This document shows positions 34,701 to 42,545 of a stretch of 64,000 nt of DNA, piece by piece. The notes beneath the pieces are model-generated. The model did not search any database, was not told the origin of the DNA, and worked only from the letters and a program-made list of their open reading frames with translations. The stretch is from Gammaproteobacteria bacterium. GTDB lineage: Bacteria; Pseudomonadota; Gammaproteobacteria; Pseudomonadales; Azotimanducaceae. Every line of letters begins with the position of its first letter. Within the stretch, counting starts at the first letter, position 1. The position numbers and the translations under genes are program-made. The stretch is taken from the NCBI GenBank assembly GCA_020832085.1, contig JAFIFJ010000006.1:1-64000 (forward strand), in the 5' to 3' direction.

Positions 34701-36690
34701 CAGCGCCGGGAGTGCTCTCCTGGGGGGGAGCTTCGGGGTGGATAACGGGACTACGACCATCAACGGCACCATCGATCTCGACGCCATGTTCGTGACGGCC
34801 GGCAACGCCGCCGCACCGGGTCGCCTGATCATCAACAGCGACGCCGACTTGCTGCAGTTCTCGCTCATCGACGGCAACCCGCAGGATGACCTGGTACCGA
34901 TGCTCAGTGGTTCGGGCAACATCTCGGTCGCGAACGCGTTTTTCTGGGACAGCGGCACCATCGGCGGCACCGGCAGCTTCGTCATCGCCGACACGGCACA
35001 GGTGAGCCAGTTCGGTCTCAGCGAGTCGCGGCCCGTGGGCACGCCTATTCCCCTGCTGACCCTTTCCGGCCGTACCTTCAGCACCGCCATTTCGGATGCC
35101 CTCCTCGATCGCGGTCGCCTGCAGATCGTCAACGGCGGTGTGTTCGAGAACAGCGGTGGCTTCACCTTCGGAACGGCCGGGGGCTCGCCATTCACCATTG
35201 AAGGCGGCACCGGCGGCATCTTCCGCAATACCGGCACGTTGACCGGTGCGTCTGGCCTGATCTTCGGTACGACCACGCAGAACTCCGGGACCCTTCAAGT
35301 TCCGAACCTCAGCCTGGCTACGGGCATGACGCTGACCCAGAACGGCGGCAGCATCACGACCCCGGGGACCTTCGACGTGCGCGGGACGCTGACGCAGCAG
35401 GCCGGAACCCTCTCTGCCGGTACCATTCAGTTCCCTGCCGGGGGCAGTGCCATGCTCAGCGGCACGCTCACCGCCAATGCGGCGGCCATCAGTGGCGGCA
35501 GCCTCGGCATCGGCGGCACGGCGAACATCGGCATGCTCGGTCTGTCCGCGGGCAACCTCGGCGGCCCGGGGGTGATCAATGTGTCGAACCGTGTCGACTG
35601 GATCGGCGGCGCCATCAACGGCGTCGGCACGCTGAACCTCGGTAGCGCCAGTACCGGCACCATCAGCGGCGCCGGCCGGACCCTCACAGGATTCACGCTC
35701 AACAATGCCGGGACCCTGGCGCTCGGCAGCAATCTGGCGCTCGCCGGAGGTGCGACCCTGCGCAACACTGGCACGCTCAACATTGCCGGAGCCGGAGGTG
35801 CGGGCGTGACCCTCAGTGGCTCGGCGGCGGAGACCCTCGACAACGGTGGCAGCCTCGTGGCCTCGACGCCACTCACTCTGGGCGTCAGGACCGTCACCGG
35901 GGGTGGGTTCACCGCGCCGACCCTAACGCTCTCGGCCAATACCCCCATGTCGGTCATCGGCGGCAGCATGAATGTGGCCGGCACTTTCGCCGTGGCCGGC
36001 GACCTCATGCTGCTCGGCGGCTCCCTGGCGGCGACGACCACGAACGTGACCGGCAGCATCGGCGGCATCGGTACGGTCACCGGCAACCTGAACAATTCGG
36101 GCATCCTCAGTCCGGGCACCTCGCCGGGTGAGTTCACCATCGACGGCAACTTCACCCAGAGCGATCTCGGGACGCTGGTCATCGAATTCGACGGTGACGT
36201 GTCTGAGCCTGGCGTCGACTTCGATCTGTTGACGATCACGGGCAGCGCCAGCTTCGACGGCACGCTGGAACTGATCGCGCTCGAGGGCTTCTCGGGCACC
36301 TTTGGCACCAGCTTCCAGCCCATCACCTACGCCAGCGCGACAGGGGGCTTCGCCCGCATCGTGCAGCCTGGCGAGGGCATTCAGTTCACGCCCATGTTCG
36401 GCCCGAACGGCCTGACTGCGGAAGTCACCGCAGCGCTGAATCCGGACGGCACGGCCAACATCGACACAGACAATCCGCCGATTCCCATCGATCGGGAGCA
36501 GGCGGAGCTGTTCGCTGATGCCGTGGCCCGCAGCCGCGGCACCACCCAGGAAAAGATCGAAACCACGAACACGACCGTGACCCTCAGCAACGAGCAGCAG
36601 CAGGTGGAAGAGGAGTGTGCGGAACACCTCGACCGGCCCGATGCCACCGGCGACAGTACCGGCCAGGGCGTCGGCTGCAGGAGCATGTGA
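28780..36690 (+). CDS. TpsA: filamentous-haemagglutinin-type secreted exoprotein
   Basis: A 2636-residue two-partner-secretion exoprotein. After a signal peptide ending IPALA comes the TPS domain (about 40-290) with ATVVHGSASF, VFLINPNGMVFG and TLDITNQDFLNGEYRF, the part recognised by the TpsB pore. APGRWLIDPDLLVI marks the domain border; the remainder is a Gly/Asn/Ser-rich beta-helix with repeats, and no toxin domain is seen. The C-terminus carries the only two cysteines I find in the mature chain (EEECAEHLDRP and GVGCRSM), as in HMW-type adhesins that stay anchored through a C-terminal disulfide loop. ATG 28780 is preferred; GTG 28738 is possible. tpsB starts one base after the stop. Confidence 0.9.
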   Translation: MALAPGFKLRKLSLSIALCTGSVGMLGLGPAIPALANPAGATVVHGSASFMQDGGLLQIDNSPGAIINWSSFSIAQDEITRFQQQSAQSAVLNRVTGGEISEIFGQLTSNGHVFLINPNGMVFGQNATIDTAGFVASTLDITNQDFLNGEYRFAGDSGRIINNGYLTTRSGNVYFFAPDIENAGIIHAESGALVLAAGRSIRIGSLDAPDIQFEITAPDDAIINLGQLLADQGSIHAFAGTLQHSGAVRASGAALAEDGSIIFYADGDIDLQAGSTISASGAQGGDILVQSGSGTVLGAGEILAEGASGDGGRIRLLGEQVGLLGQARVSAEGSGDGGEILIGGNLTGLGPEPNAKAVFIGTNTRVSASSTDSGDGGTIIAYADDLNRSYGTLTARGGPNGGDGGFIETSAAFIEVTRTPDAGASKGAPGRWLIDPDLLVIAEGGLNEVTESPFLEGFFTVDFGAGAPTIQNTLIEAAIDGGTSVSLQTAGNAQSVRIEAPLTFNATDSGLFLEFDTSSDPNGNIFVLAPIINLGPEALDYFFRTEGFVDFGADVDTGGLLGGEIEISTFDPYGGYGGYGGLALGEARFSGDVTLRGNIFFGDTTIDGPFVVLFESEFVDLSSLTLTNGSDLSITGSLFLDPFLGSGQLSVNGSTLEVGGDASFLNGSFVNADAIFNEGVDALDLVINASNVDFLGGLDAFDVAISNGSAVSMDGFNFVETLTVVESSLVLFEELAAVSIAVIDGELDGVLAEVAAENFLSTNSNIFLNDLFFEFLAINGGEFSSDGMIFGLGEGASTIEIAGGDVSFNGFDVGTIQLSGGTLSINDVANTEIFDFEAGVLGGEGSLAVFDIFFWSSGTLRESVNLFLLDSSSGFLETSGTKALENAARLDVEGALLWFEGPITMADGAIISLNGSGAFEIDLSTPQSLANLGGSPLLTVGALASISDQSTAAVNINVITDMGGTTTGGGVDLLFSAGGLSFGSFEVLEGSRISFGGGDGGSHLLSGAINGDGTIRFTDTTVAANQINSALYAPFETIVDSGRVDFNFISETERLLLSGGAIGGNGQLIVTDRMDWTGGSIGVTGTGGILTIDELAVLEIAGPNDKFFNGNWELNNFGFASWVAGDIVMSGTPALVNRGTLSTAEANGPLSILFNGGFPLLINAPSGTLELTSASDFLTINADVESLIEGIVLVDNATVRFGRGGAHLANYLIQSGSVEFAGTANHSWQNGLNFTGGGFVEVSSGNVFINAGTVSVDNLLLSGGTIAGNGDLLLTGEMQWTGGAVGISANSGSLIVGADAVLNLNGAGDKLLRGDWTLENLGEINWFGGNMLLFNNAQIVNEGVFTAFLINGQQSLAGGADNLLVNSTGGQFVVDSGAGNLTSSVFTLNDGIITINNSLTRLLRGSTTVEGRLWRIGAGSTLRLEDSTHVAQSGVRFEGAGTLQVNPGAALEAEDVLFVDNLLLNGGLVGGIGETLIEGSFIWNSGTIGSEDEFGDLTLLSGSSALLTTAGLKVINGASLLFDVGSTAIWDGGEIQLVDFALLQVLGDFTIRTDSDIASPDETGFFGSQGAVTKDTTIGTTRFLVPFANDGSLTALSGTISLERDGIHFGDFFVLPPAEILFIGDHQLFGAFENLGDQVFTDATMTIDGPFFAGNVIIRDFSNITFNGTYTAASTSILNNSTAEFLFAASTGDLTVMSGSDIQGPGTLTVTGNAMIDQLLLTRPGDTVFNNTSMLVANNIFAAGPGRLSLNGSANVDGLVLAGTEVSVGGNLQVGSVLVDSGGVFTGAGNTQVTGFLDLENSAGLTGGRIDGAGNISVQGEFRWVDGVVAGTGVLDIAPGGRVITNPGALLTVQDRTLRNRSDLGFEFVDVQLALNGTAVLDNQGRMSLEVTPETFLNFLPGPGMVLNSGSFEVTASGSNVIIPNRFDNSGSVTLNSGFLRMQGGGMHSGSFLMVGPIDITTSGRLRFGGNHVLSAGSALLGGSFGVDNGTTTINGTIDLDAMFVTAGNAAAPGRLIINSDADLLQFSLIDGNPQDDLVPMLSGSGNISVANAFFWDSGTIGGTGSFVIADTAQVSQFGLSESRPVGTPIPLLTLSGRTFSTAISDALLDRGRLQIVNGGVFENSGGFTFGTAGGSPFTIEGGTGGIFRNTGTLTGASGLIFGTTTQNSGTLQVPNLSLATGMTLTQNGGSITTPGTFDVRGTLTQQAGTLSAGTIQFPAGGSAMLSGTLTANAAAISGGSLGIGGTANIGMLGLSAGNLGGPGVINVSNRVDWIGGAINGVGTLNLGSASTGTISGAGRTLTGFTLNNAGTLALGSNLALAGGATLRNTGTLNIAGAGGAGVTLSGSAAETLDNGGSLVASTPLTLGVRTVTGGGFTAPTLTLSANTPMSVIGGSMNVAGTFAVAGDLMLLGGSLAATTTNVTGSIGGIGTVTGNLNNSGILSPGTSPGEFTIDGNFTQSDLGTLVIEFDGDVSEPGVDFDLLTITGSASFDGTLELIALEGFSGTFGTSFQPITYASATGGFARIVQPGEGIQFTPMFGPNGLTAEVTAALNPDGTANIDTDNPPIPIDREQAELFADAVARSRGTTQEKIETTNTTVTLSNEQQQVEEECAEHLDRPDATGDSTGQGVGCRSM
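31790..33620 (+). repeat. About 204-residue repeats within TpsA
   Basis: Three successive, diverged units of about 610 bases. The phrase LLLSGGAIGGNGQL (about 31940), LLLSGGTIAGNGDL (32552) and LLLNGGLVGGIGE (33161) recurs at the same spacing, each followed by MDWTGGSIG, MQWTGGAVG or FIWNSGTIG and then an NW-x-L-x-N type strand. Shorter echoes of the W-x-GG-x-I-x-G module occur elsewhere in the passenger (e.g. VDWIGGAINGVG). The outer limits are approximate. Confidence 0.6.
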
Positions 36691-36691
36691 G

Positions 36692-38260
36692 ATGAGCCGA
36701 TTCCTGCAGGAAAGCCTCCGTCCCCTCGCGCTGAGCGGTCTGCTGCTTGCCGCCCCGGCTCTACTGGCGCAGGACCCCAGTGGTGGTGACGTGGTCTATT
36801 TCACCGTCGACCGTCTTGTCGTCACCGGTGACAATCCACTGTCTGCTGCGGAAACCGACGCACTGCTGGCACCTTATCTGGGGGAGCAGGCGGGCCTGCT
36901 CGGTCTGCAGAACGCGGCCGATGTCCTCGAACAGGCCATGCGCGCCCGCGGCTACAACTTCTATCAGGTGGTGATTCCTCCCCAGCGGGGCCGACGCGAG
37001 TTCGAACTCCGTGTCCTGCAGTTCGTGGTCGGTGACATCAACGTCGAAGGCAACACGCACTTCGATGCTGACAACATTCGCGCCATGGTGCCCTCGCTGG
37101 CCAGCGGTGAGACGCCCGACAGCCGGCGTCTCACGCGCGACCTGCAGCGCGCCAACCGCCACCCGTCCAAGCGTCTGGCGCTCACCATGCGCCGCAGTGA
37201 GCTGCCGGACGCCGTGGATACCCTGGTGACCGTGCGTGACGAAAGCCCACACACGGTGTTCCTGTCGCTGAACAACCGCGGCTCCCGGGACAGCGGCAAG
37301 GAACGGCTCACGGCAGGCTATCAGTACAGCAATCTGTTCGGGCTCGATCAGGTGCTGACGGCCAGCTACACGACCTCACCGGGGAACTGGTCCGACGTGG
37401 CCCAGTACGGCCTCACCTGGAAGATTCCGTTCAACACCATCGCCACGGATCTGACCTTGATCGGCAGCTATTCGGACGTGGACTCAGGCCTCGTCGCCGA
37501 CTTCTTCGACGTCACCGGCCAGGGTACCGTCGTCGGGGCCGTGGTCGAACACACGCTGCTCAACCGGGGCCGTTACGGCCATCGCATTGGCGCCTCGCTG
37601 TTCGACAAGCAGTTCGACAACGATGTGAACTTCCTCGGCCAGCAGATCGGTGCCGATGTCCGGTCACGGCCGGTGACCCTGCGCTACGACGGTGAATGGC
37701 TGCGTGACGATGGCAACTTCGGTTTCCATGTGGCGTGGCTCAGGAATGTGACCGCCGGCAGTAACAACTCGTCAGCGGCCTACACGGCGGCGCGGGCGGG
37801 CGCCAAACCCGGCTGGGACGCCTGGCAGGCCGGCGCCTTCATGGATCTGCGGGTCGGACAGGGCTGGTTGCTGCGCGCGCGTCTTTCCGGACAGTACGCG
37901 GGCGAGCCGCTGATCGCCGGTGAACAGTTCGGCCTTGGCGGTGCAGATTCCGTACGCGGCTTCCTGCCGCGGGAGGCATCCGCCGACGATGGCATTGCCG
38001 GCACCGTGGAGTTGTGGATTCCGCCGCCGAGCGCGACGCTGCAGGTGCTGGGCTTCGTCGACGTCGCCCGCGGCTGGCGCGATCAGGTCCTGGTCGGCGA
38101 GGACGACAAGCCTTCGCTTGCCAGCGCTGGCGTGGCCATGCGTTGGCAGCCCATCCGATGGCTGCGGGTCAATCTGGATTGGGGCTACGTCCTCGATGGT
38201 GTCGGCCGCGTCGAGAGCGGCGACCACCGGGTCCATTTCAATCTGACCGCGGTGCTCTGA
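36692..38260 (+). CDS. TpsB: ShlB/FhaC-family outer-membrane transporter
   Basis: A 522-residue outer-membrane protein that exports the TpsA partner. A signal peptide (about 1-26) is followed by POTRA domains (about 35-190: VVYFTVDRLVVTGDNPLS, VVGDINVEGNTHFDADNI) and a beta-barrel. The barrel contains SLNNRGSRDSGKERL, FGLDQVLTASYTTSPG and the conserved loop-6 motif SVRGF within LGGADSVRGFLPRE. It has no visible cysteine in the mature chain. Its start lies one base after the tpsA stop and its stop four bases before the FecR-domain gene, so the three genes form a tight operon. A close paralogue is at 53581-55134. Confidence 0.93.
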   Translation: MSRFLQESLRPLALSGLLLAAPALLAQDPSGGDVVYFTVDRLVVTGDNPLSAAETDALLAPYLGEQAGLLGLQNAADVLEQAMRARGYNFYQVVIPPQRGRREFELRVLQFVVGDINVEGNTHFDADNIRAMVPSLASGETPDSRRLTRDLQRANRHPSKRLALTMRRSELPDAVDTLVTVRDESPHTVFLSLNNRGSRDSGKERLTAGYQYSNLFGLDQVLTASYTTSPGNWSDVAQYGLTWKIPFNTIATDLTLIGSYSDVDSGLVADFFDVTGQGTVVGAVVEHTLLNRGRYGHRIGASLFDKQFDNDVNFLGQQIGADVRSRPVTLRYDGEWLRDDGNFGFHVAWLRNVTAGSNNSSAAYTAARAGAKPGWDAWQAGAFMDLRVGQGWLLRARLSGQYAGEPLIAGEQFGLGGADSVRGFLPREASADDGIAGTVELWIPPPSATLQVLGFVDVARGWRDQVLVGEDDKPSLASAGVAMRWQPIRWLRVNLDWGYVLDGVGRVESGDHRVHFNLTAVL

Positions 38261-38264
38261 CGCC

Positions 38265-39104
38265 ATGAACGCAGACAACCTCATGTTCGCACCACGGATG
38301 CTGGCCTGCTGGGCGCTGCTCGCCATCGGTCTGCTGCTGCTCGTTCCCGACGCCAGGGCGGACGATGCCATCGCGGGACGCGTCCTGCTCAGTATCGGCA
38401 CGCCGACTGCGGTCGGCGCGGATGGCAGGGAGCGAGCGGTGCAACGTGGTGCTGCAGTGCGGCGTGGCGACACCCTGCGGACCGGTCCGAGCGATCGTGT
38501 ACAGATCCGCTTCACCGACGGCTCGCGGCTGGCGATGCGTCCGGATTCCGAGATTTCGGTGGATGACTATGCCTTTTCCGAAACTGCGGCACCCACCGAG
38601 GCCCGGGTTAGCATGAGCCTGAACCGGGGTGGCTTCCGGACCATCACCGGGGGCGTCGCCGAACGCAATCCGGCCAGCTATCGGGTGCAGACGCCGTTCG
38701 CCGTCATCGGCGTGCGCGGAACCGACTGGTCGGCGGTGATCGATGATCTCGGCGAGGGGGACAACCTGATCCTCGGGGTGAACGAGGGGGGAATCTTTGC
38801 TGAGAACGACGGCGGGTCCATCGATCTTGGCGACGGTGCCGACTTCGATTTCGCGGTGGTCCGCTCCTTCGCCGAATTGCCGGAAGGACTGCCGTCCATG
38901 CCACCGGTGCTCCAGACGATGCTGCAGACGCCCATGCCGGACGGGGATGACGCGGCGGCCGGCCCGGACGGTGATCCGGAGATCATCATCGGCGTCGAGG
39001 GCGACGATGAAGGCGATACGGATGGTGCGGTGGTCATGCTGTTGACTGCAGACAGCAGCGACGAGGACGCGCCGGTGTTTGAAATCAGGCAGCGCTGTCT
39101 TTAG
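38265..39104 (+). CDS. Exported FecR-domain protein of the TPS operon
   Basis: A 279-residue protein with a signal peptide (about 1-32, ending ARA) and a FecR-type domain (about 40-200: GAAVRRGDTLRTGPSDRVQIRF, read in pieces; DGSRLAMRPDSEISVDDY; YRVQTPFAVIGVRGTDW). The tail is acidic and ends FEIRQRCL, leaving one cysteine two residues from the C-terminus, conserved in the paralogue. Classical FecR is an anti-sigma regulator with a single transmembrane helix; here there is no sigma gene and the protein seems fully exported. A role in holding or presenting TpsA is inference from the operon. Confidence 0.85.
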   Translation: MNADNLMFAPRMLACWALLAIGLLLLVPDARADDAIAGRVLLSIGTPTAVGADGRERAVQRGAAVRRGDTLRTGPSDRVQIRFTDGSRLAMRPDSEISVDDYAFSETAAPTEARVSMSLNRGGFRTITGGVAERNPASYRVQTPFAVIGVRGTDWSAVIDDLGEGDNLILGVNEGGIFAENDGGSIDLGDGADFDFAVVRSFAELPEGLPSMPPVLQTMLQTPMPDGDDAAAGPDGDPEIIIGVEGDDEGDTDGAVVMLLTADSSDEDAPVFEIRQRCL

Positions 39105-39186
39105 CCGACCCCAACACCGGGCTGCTTTATCCTGCCGCCGACTTCAACCTCAGGACGTCAAATTTCATCCCGGCGAGGGGAAGTGA

Positions 39187-40125
39187 TCAGCCGAAGCCCA
39201 GCGCTAGGCGCTGCATTGCGTCGAGATCCCCGCAGGCGGAGGGCAGGGCGGGAAGCTGCAACTTGTAGCGGGTCTCCGTGGGAGCGTCCAACGGCATGTA
39301 ATGGAAGGTGAGCACGAGCCGATCGTGCGTATTGCCACGGCTGCCGTAGTGAAGGCAGCGCGAGCTGTCCAGGATGACGCCACTGCCCTCTGGTCCGAGC
39401 ACCCGTTCGACGTCGCGAATGGCGCCGCTGCCTTCCACCGCCGCATCGCTGATGCGGCCACTGTTGTGGCCGAGTGCCGTTCTCGCTTGCTGCGATCGCT
39501 GCGCGGGAATGTAATGCAGCGGTCCCTGCTCGGCGGTCACCTCCAGACAGTTCAGTTGAACCTTGACCTGCCGGGGCGCGAGTTCGTCGATGTGCCAGGC
39601 CTGACTGGATTTGGACGACTCATTGGGCGGTGTCCACCACAGCGCCATGCCTTCCACGATGGGCACGGTACCGAGGTAGCGGCTCGCTGCGTCCAGGAGC
39701 GGGCGGGCCACGGCGAAACGCAGCAGGTCCGGATGCTGGGCGAACTCGTTGCCCGCCACCAACGACAGCAGGAAGGGCTTGTTGCGGTTGCGCTGCAGAA
39801 GGGCTTCTCCCTCGCCTCGCGCGCGAAATGCTGCGTAGAGTTCGGCGCAGCGTTGTGCCGTTTCGATGGCACCGGGAAGCTCAGCGGGGAGAAACTGCCG
39901 GCAGGCCCGATCCTCGTCCAGGGCGATGGCTTCCGGAGCCGGCTCGGGCAGAGCCTTCGCCAGCGCGGCGCGCTGGGCGATCTGTTCGCGGACGGTCAGG
40001 CGTTTGGCTGCGCTGAGCACCGTGTGCAGCCAGGGTCGCGGCAGAGCAAGGAGCTGCAGCCCCCGGTAGATGGGTCTGGCGTTGAAGGGCCGGCGTGGCA
40101 CTGAGGATGAAGTTGTCGTAGTCAT
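39187..40125 (-). CDS. PhyH-family 2-oxoglutarate/Fe(II) oxygenase
   Basis: A 312-residue phytanoyl-CoA-dioxygenase-like enzyme. Iron ligands are His178 and Asp180 (WHIDEL) and His259 (CLHYGS), with a later arginine for 2-oxoglutarate. The region MALWWTPPNESSKSSQAWH suits a large, perhaps carbohydrate or lipid, substrate. It is the last gene of a reverse-strand unit after the sulfotransferase and the surface-carbohydrate gene (145 bases between), so it may hydroxylate a surface glycan or its lipid carrier. The ATG at 40125 is chosen from the domain start. Confidence 0.82.
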   Translation of the reverse strand: MTTTTSSSVPRRPFNARPIYRGLQLLALPRPWLHTVLSAAKRLTVREQIAQRAALAKALPEPAPEAIALDEDRACRQFLPAELPGAIETAQRCAELYAAFRARGEGEALLQRNRNKPFLLSLVAGNEFAQHPDLLRFAVARPLLDAASRYLGTVPIVEGMALWWTPPNESSKSSQAWHIDELAPRQVKVQLNCLEVTAEQGPLHYIPAQRSQQARTALGHNSGRISDAAVEGSGAIRDVERVLGPEGSGVILDSSRCLHYGSRGNTHDRLVLTFHYMPLDAPTETRYKLQLPALPSACGDLDAMQRLALGFG

Positions 40126-40270
40126 TACATGCACCGCACGAGTGTCGGAGCCGGAGGGGCAGGGTACAGCGCTGCGCCCCGGCAACTCCAGAGCTTGCCA
40201 GGAGCCTGCTTGCGGCCTGCTTCGAGGACGACACGGCCCAGCAGTCGCCCCCTCGTCCTGCATCGACATC

Positions 40271-41644
40271 TCAGTCCGCTGCCAGTTCGAAGGCACTTTC
40301 GGCGAAGGGCCGGACCTTGACGCCATCGAAGCGCTGCAGCAGTTCGCCGAACCGCGCCACGGCGTTCTCCACCTCGGCAATCTCCACGTCCGGGAAGATG
40401 CGGGCGCGGTACTTGGGATGCTGTTTGCTCAAGGGCAGCACTTCGAGTGCTTTGCGGGTGGCGCGGCGGGCCCCGGCGTGGATCACTGCACCGGCCCGGG
40501 CCACCGGGTCGACCGCTGGTGGAGGTGCCGCTGCCACAGGCTCCAGGGCATCGAGGATGCGCTCGCAGGCCATGGGGCCGTCCACTGAGGCAATGTGCCG
40601 GCGGATCCTGTTCCGGCGGCAGGCCAGCAGGGCGTCGAATTCGCAGCGCTGGCCGGCACGGACCTTCTCGACGGCGGTGAACAGGCTGTCGCAGTCGAAG
40701 GCCTGCACGCTCAGGGAATTGGGCAAGTCGAAATCGAAGTCCTCGGACACCACGGGCCGATAGGCAATGGCCGGTCGGTCGAGGAGATAGCTCTCCACCG
40801 CTGTGGTACAGCCGTTGTGCACCGTCGCCATGGCGGCCTGCAGCCAGGCTGCGATATTGCCCCGGTGGACGACCTGGACATGGCTGTGCTCGGCCGCAAT
40901 GCGGTGCCAGAGATCCGCGTTCTCCGAAGGATGGGGGCGGATCACGATGGGCAGATCCGGAAAGCACCGCGCCAGTTCCGGGACCATGCGCTGGAAGTGT
41001 TCGAACAGTGCCGCCTTGTGGGCCGCCAGCCCGATGCGGGGGTCCTCGGCCGTCGTCACAGCGGCGCCGCCGTCGCGCAGCAGCCGCTGCTGGCGGTTCT
41101 GCTGGTCGAAGAAATGGTTCAAACGGGAAAAATTGGTATTGATGAGCAGGAAATCACCGAATTCCTCTCGCAGTGCCTGGGCCTCCGCGGAGAAAAAGCC
41201 GCGCAGCTCCGGGCGCAGGAGGTCGGTTCGGGGATTGCCGGTAATGGCGAGGTCGGGCCCGCCAAAGCTTGGGTGGGCACTCAGGGCGGCGGCGTTTTCC
41301 TCGCCCCAGGTCAGCAGCAGCTGGGGCATGTTGAGGGTCACATCGCCGATCTTGGTGAGGCGATAGAGATCAGGGTTGGCATAGACCAGACCCTCTTCGT
41401 CCCAGGCCGTCAGGCGATGCCCCAGGTTGCAGACGATGCGGTAGAAGTGGGCATTGCGGTAGGTCAGGCTTTTGCCCACATACGTGCCTAGGGGAATCTG
41501 TGCCGCCTGAAAGTCCAGGCTGCGTTTGGAGCCGACGAAGACGCGCCAGCCGCGCTCCGCCGCATGGCAGGCAAGGAGCAATTTGGCGTCGAATTCACGT
41601 ACCCGCGTCTCGCAGGGGAGGATGAGCGATGGGTTCGAGTTCAT
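40271..41644 (-). CDS. Surface carbohydrate biosynthesis protein
   Basis: A 457-residue protein resembling the 'surface carbohydrate biosynthesis protein' family, which has a CDP-glycerol-glycerophosphotransferase/GT-B-like fold. Visible markers are LILPCETRVREFDAKLLLA near the start, GNPRTDLLRPELRGFF, LINTNFSRLNHF, and VIRPHPSENADLWHRI with VHRGNIAAWLQAA and HNGCTTAVESYLL towards the middle. Such genes sit in capsule or O-antigen loci. Here it begins seven bases after the sulfotransferase stop, in one operon. The exact reaction is not known. Confidence 0.85.
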   Translation of the reverse strand: MNSNPSLILPCETRVREFDAKLLLACHAAERGWRVFVGSKRSLDFQAAQIPLGTYVGKSLTYRNAHFYRIVCNLGHRLTAWDEEGLVYANPDLYRLTKIGDVTLNMPQLLLTWGEENAAALSAHPSFGGPDLAITGNPRTDLLRPELRGFFSAEAQALREEFGDFLLINTNFSRLNHFFDQQNRQQRLLRDGGAAVTTAEDPRIGLAAHKAALFEHFQRMVPELARCFPDLPIVIRPHPSENADLWHRIAAEHSHVQVVHRGNIAAWLQAAMATVHNGCTTAVESYLLDRPAIAYRPVVSEDFDFDLPNSLSVQAFDCDSLFTAVEKVRAGQRCEFDALLACRRNRIRRHIASVDGPMACERILDALEPVAAAPPPAVDPVARAGAVIHAGARRATRKALEVLPLSKQHPKYRARIFPDVEIAEVENAVARFGELLQRFDGVKVRPFAESAFELAAD

Positions 41645-41651
41645 TGCGGCC

Positions 41652-42545
41652 TCAGTCGCTCGTGCTGCCGTAACCGAGGCGGGTGTCGAGATGATCCGTC
41701 ATGTACTGCTCCATGGCCTGAACCTGGCCCTCGTCGAAATAGTCGCGATAGCCACCGACCTTGGCCCGCCGCACCTTGTAGGAGTCCGGGTCATCGGGGT
41801 CACGGGCTGCGAGACGTGAGTTGTGGTAGAAGTTCTCCTTCTCCTTGCGTTTCATGGCATCGAAGCGGCATTGCTCCACGGCGCGCTCGATCTGACCTGA
41901 TTCGAAGGGCGAGTCGATGTGAGCGACCACTCGGGCCAGTTCCCCCTCGGGGTCGGCGCGCATGTCCTCGTAGCGCACCGTGATCGCCCGGGGCAGATCG
42001 CGTATCCGCGCAGCCACGGCATTCATGTAGTCGATGATCACCGGCAGGCCCACGGGTCCACGCATGACGAAGTCGAACATCGGTGCTTCCGTGTCGACAC
42101 CCCACATCTCGCGCTTGTAGGCGCTCGCCCGGCGGGTGGACTGGAAGTATTCAGACACCGCCACGTCGCAAGGGTTTCGGATCAGGAACACCAGTGGCTT
42201 GTCTTCCTGCCAGAGCTCATGTCCGGATGTCCCGAAGGCCGCCGCCAGGGCGTGGCCGTGGGCGAAGGAGACCTTGGGAACCCGGCGGTCGAGGCGATGG
42301 AGATTGTCGAACTCCAGCAGCATGTTGTCGGGCAGGCCGTAGCGCTCGTGGTAGCAGGCGGAGATCATGGCCCGCAGCCAGGTTCGGCCACTCTTGGCCC
42401 GCGACAGGATCACCGCATCCGCGCGTCGGCAGCGGCCGAGTTCGATACCGCTGCGACCTTTCAGGCGCAGCCGCTTGCGCGTGCTCTTGGGAAGGGGGGC
42501 CGTGGCGAGCCAGATGCCCGCCTTGAGCAGCTTTTCACGGTTCAT
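41652..42545 (-). CDS. Sulfotransferase
   Basis: A 297-residue PAPS-dependent sulfotransferase. It has the 5'-phosphosulfate loop (LSRAKSGRTWLR, about 48-58) and the 3'-phosphate motif (FLIRNPCDVAVSEYF, about 120-134, with Arg123 and Ser131). The rest, including YEDMRADPEGELARVVAHI, fits the sulfotransferase-1 fold. It would sulfate a sugar or lipid in the cytoplasm. First gene of the reverse-strand surface operon; a GAGGAT site precedes the ATG at 42545. Sulfated glycans are often surface exposed and mediate contact; this role is inferred. Confidence 0.9.
   Translation of the reverse strand: MNREKLLKAGIWLATAPLPKSTRKRLRLKGRSGIELGRCRRADAVILSRAKSGRTWLRAMISACYHERYGLPDNMLLEFDNLHRLDRRVPKVSFAHGHALAAAFGTSGHELWQEDKPLVFLIRNPCDVAVSEYFQSTRRASAYKREMWGVDTEAPMFDFVMRGPVGLPVIIDYMNAVAARIRDLPRAITVRYEDMRADPEGELARVVAHIDSPFESGQIERAVEQCRFDAMKRKEKENFYHNSRLAARDPDDPDSYKVRRAKVGGYRDYFDEGQVQAMEQYMTDHLDTRLGYGSTSD

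Noticed and set aside
28780-36690. CRISPR-like or satellite repeats in the GC-rich tpsA region
   Set aside because: The repeats are diverged, in frame and protein-coding; spacers of constant length are absent.
38265-39104. FecR-domain proteins as sigma-factor regulators of iron uptake
   Set aside because: No ECF sigma gene or TonB-dependent receptor adjoins either copy, and both copies appear fully exported rather than membrane-spanning.
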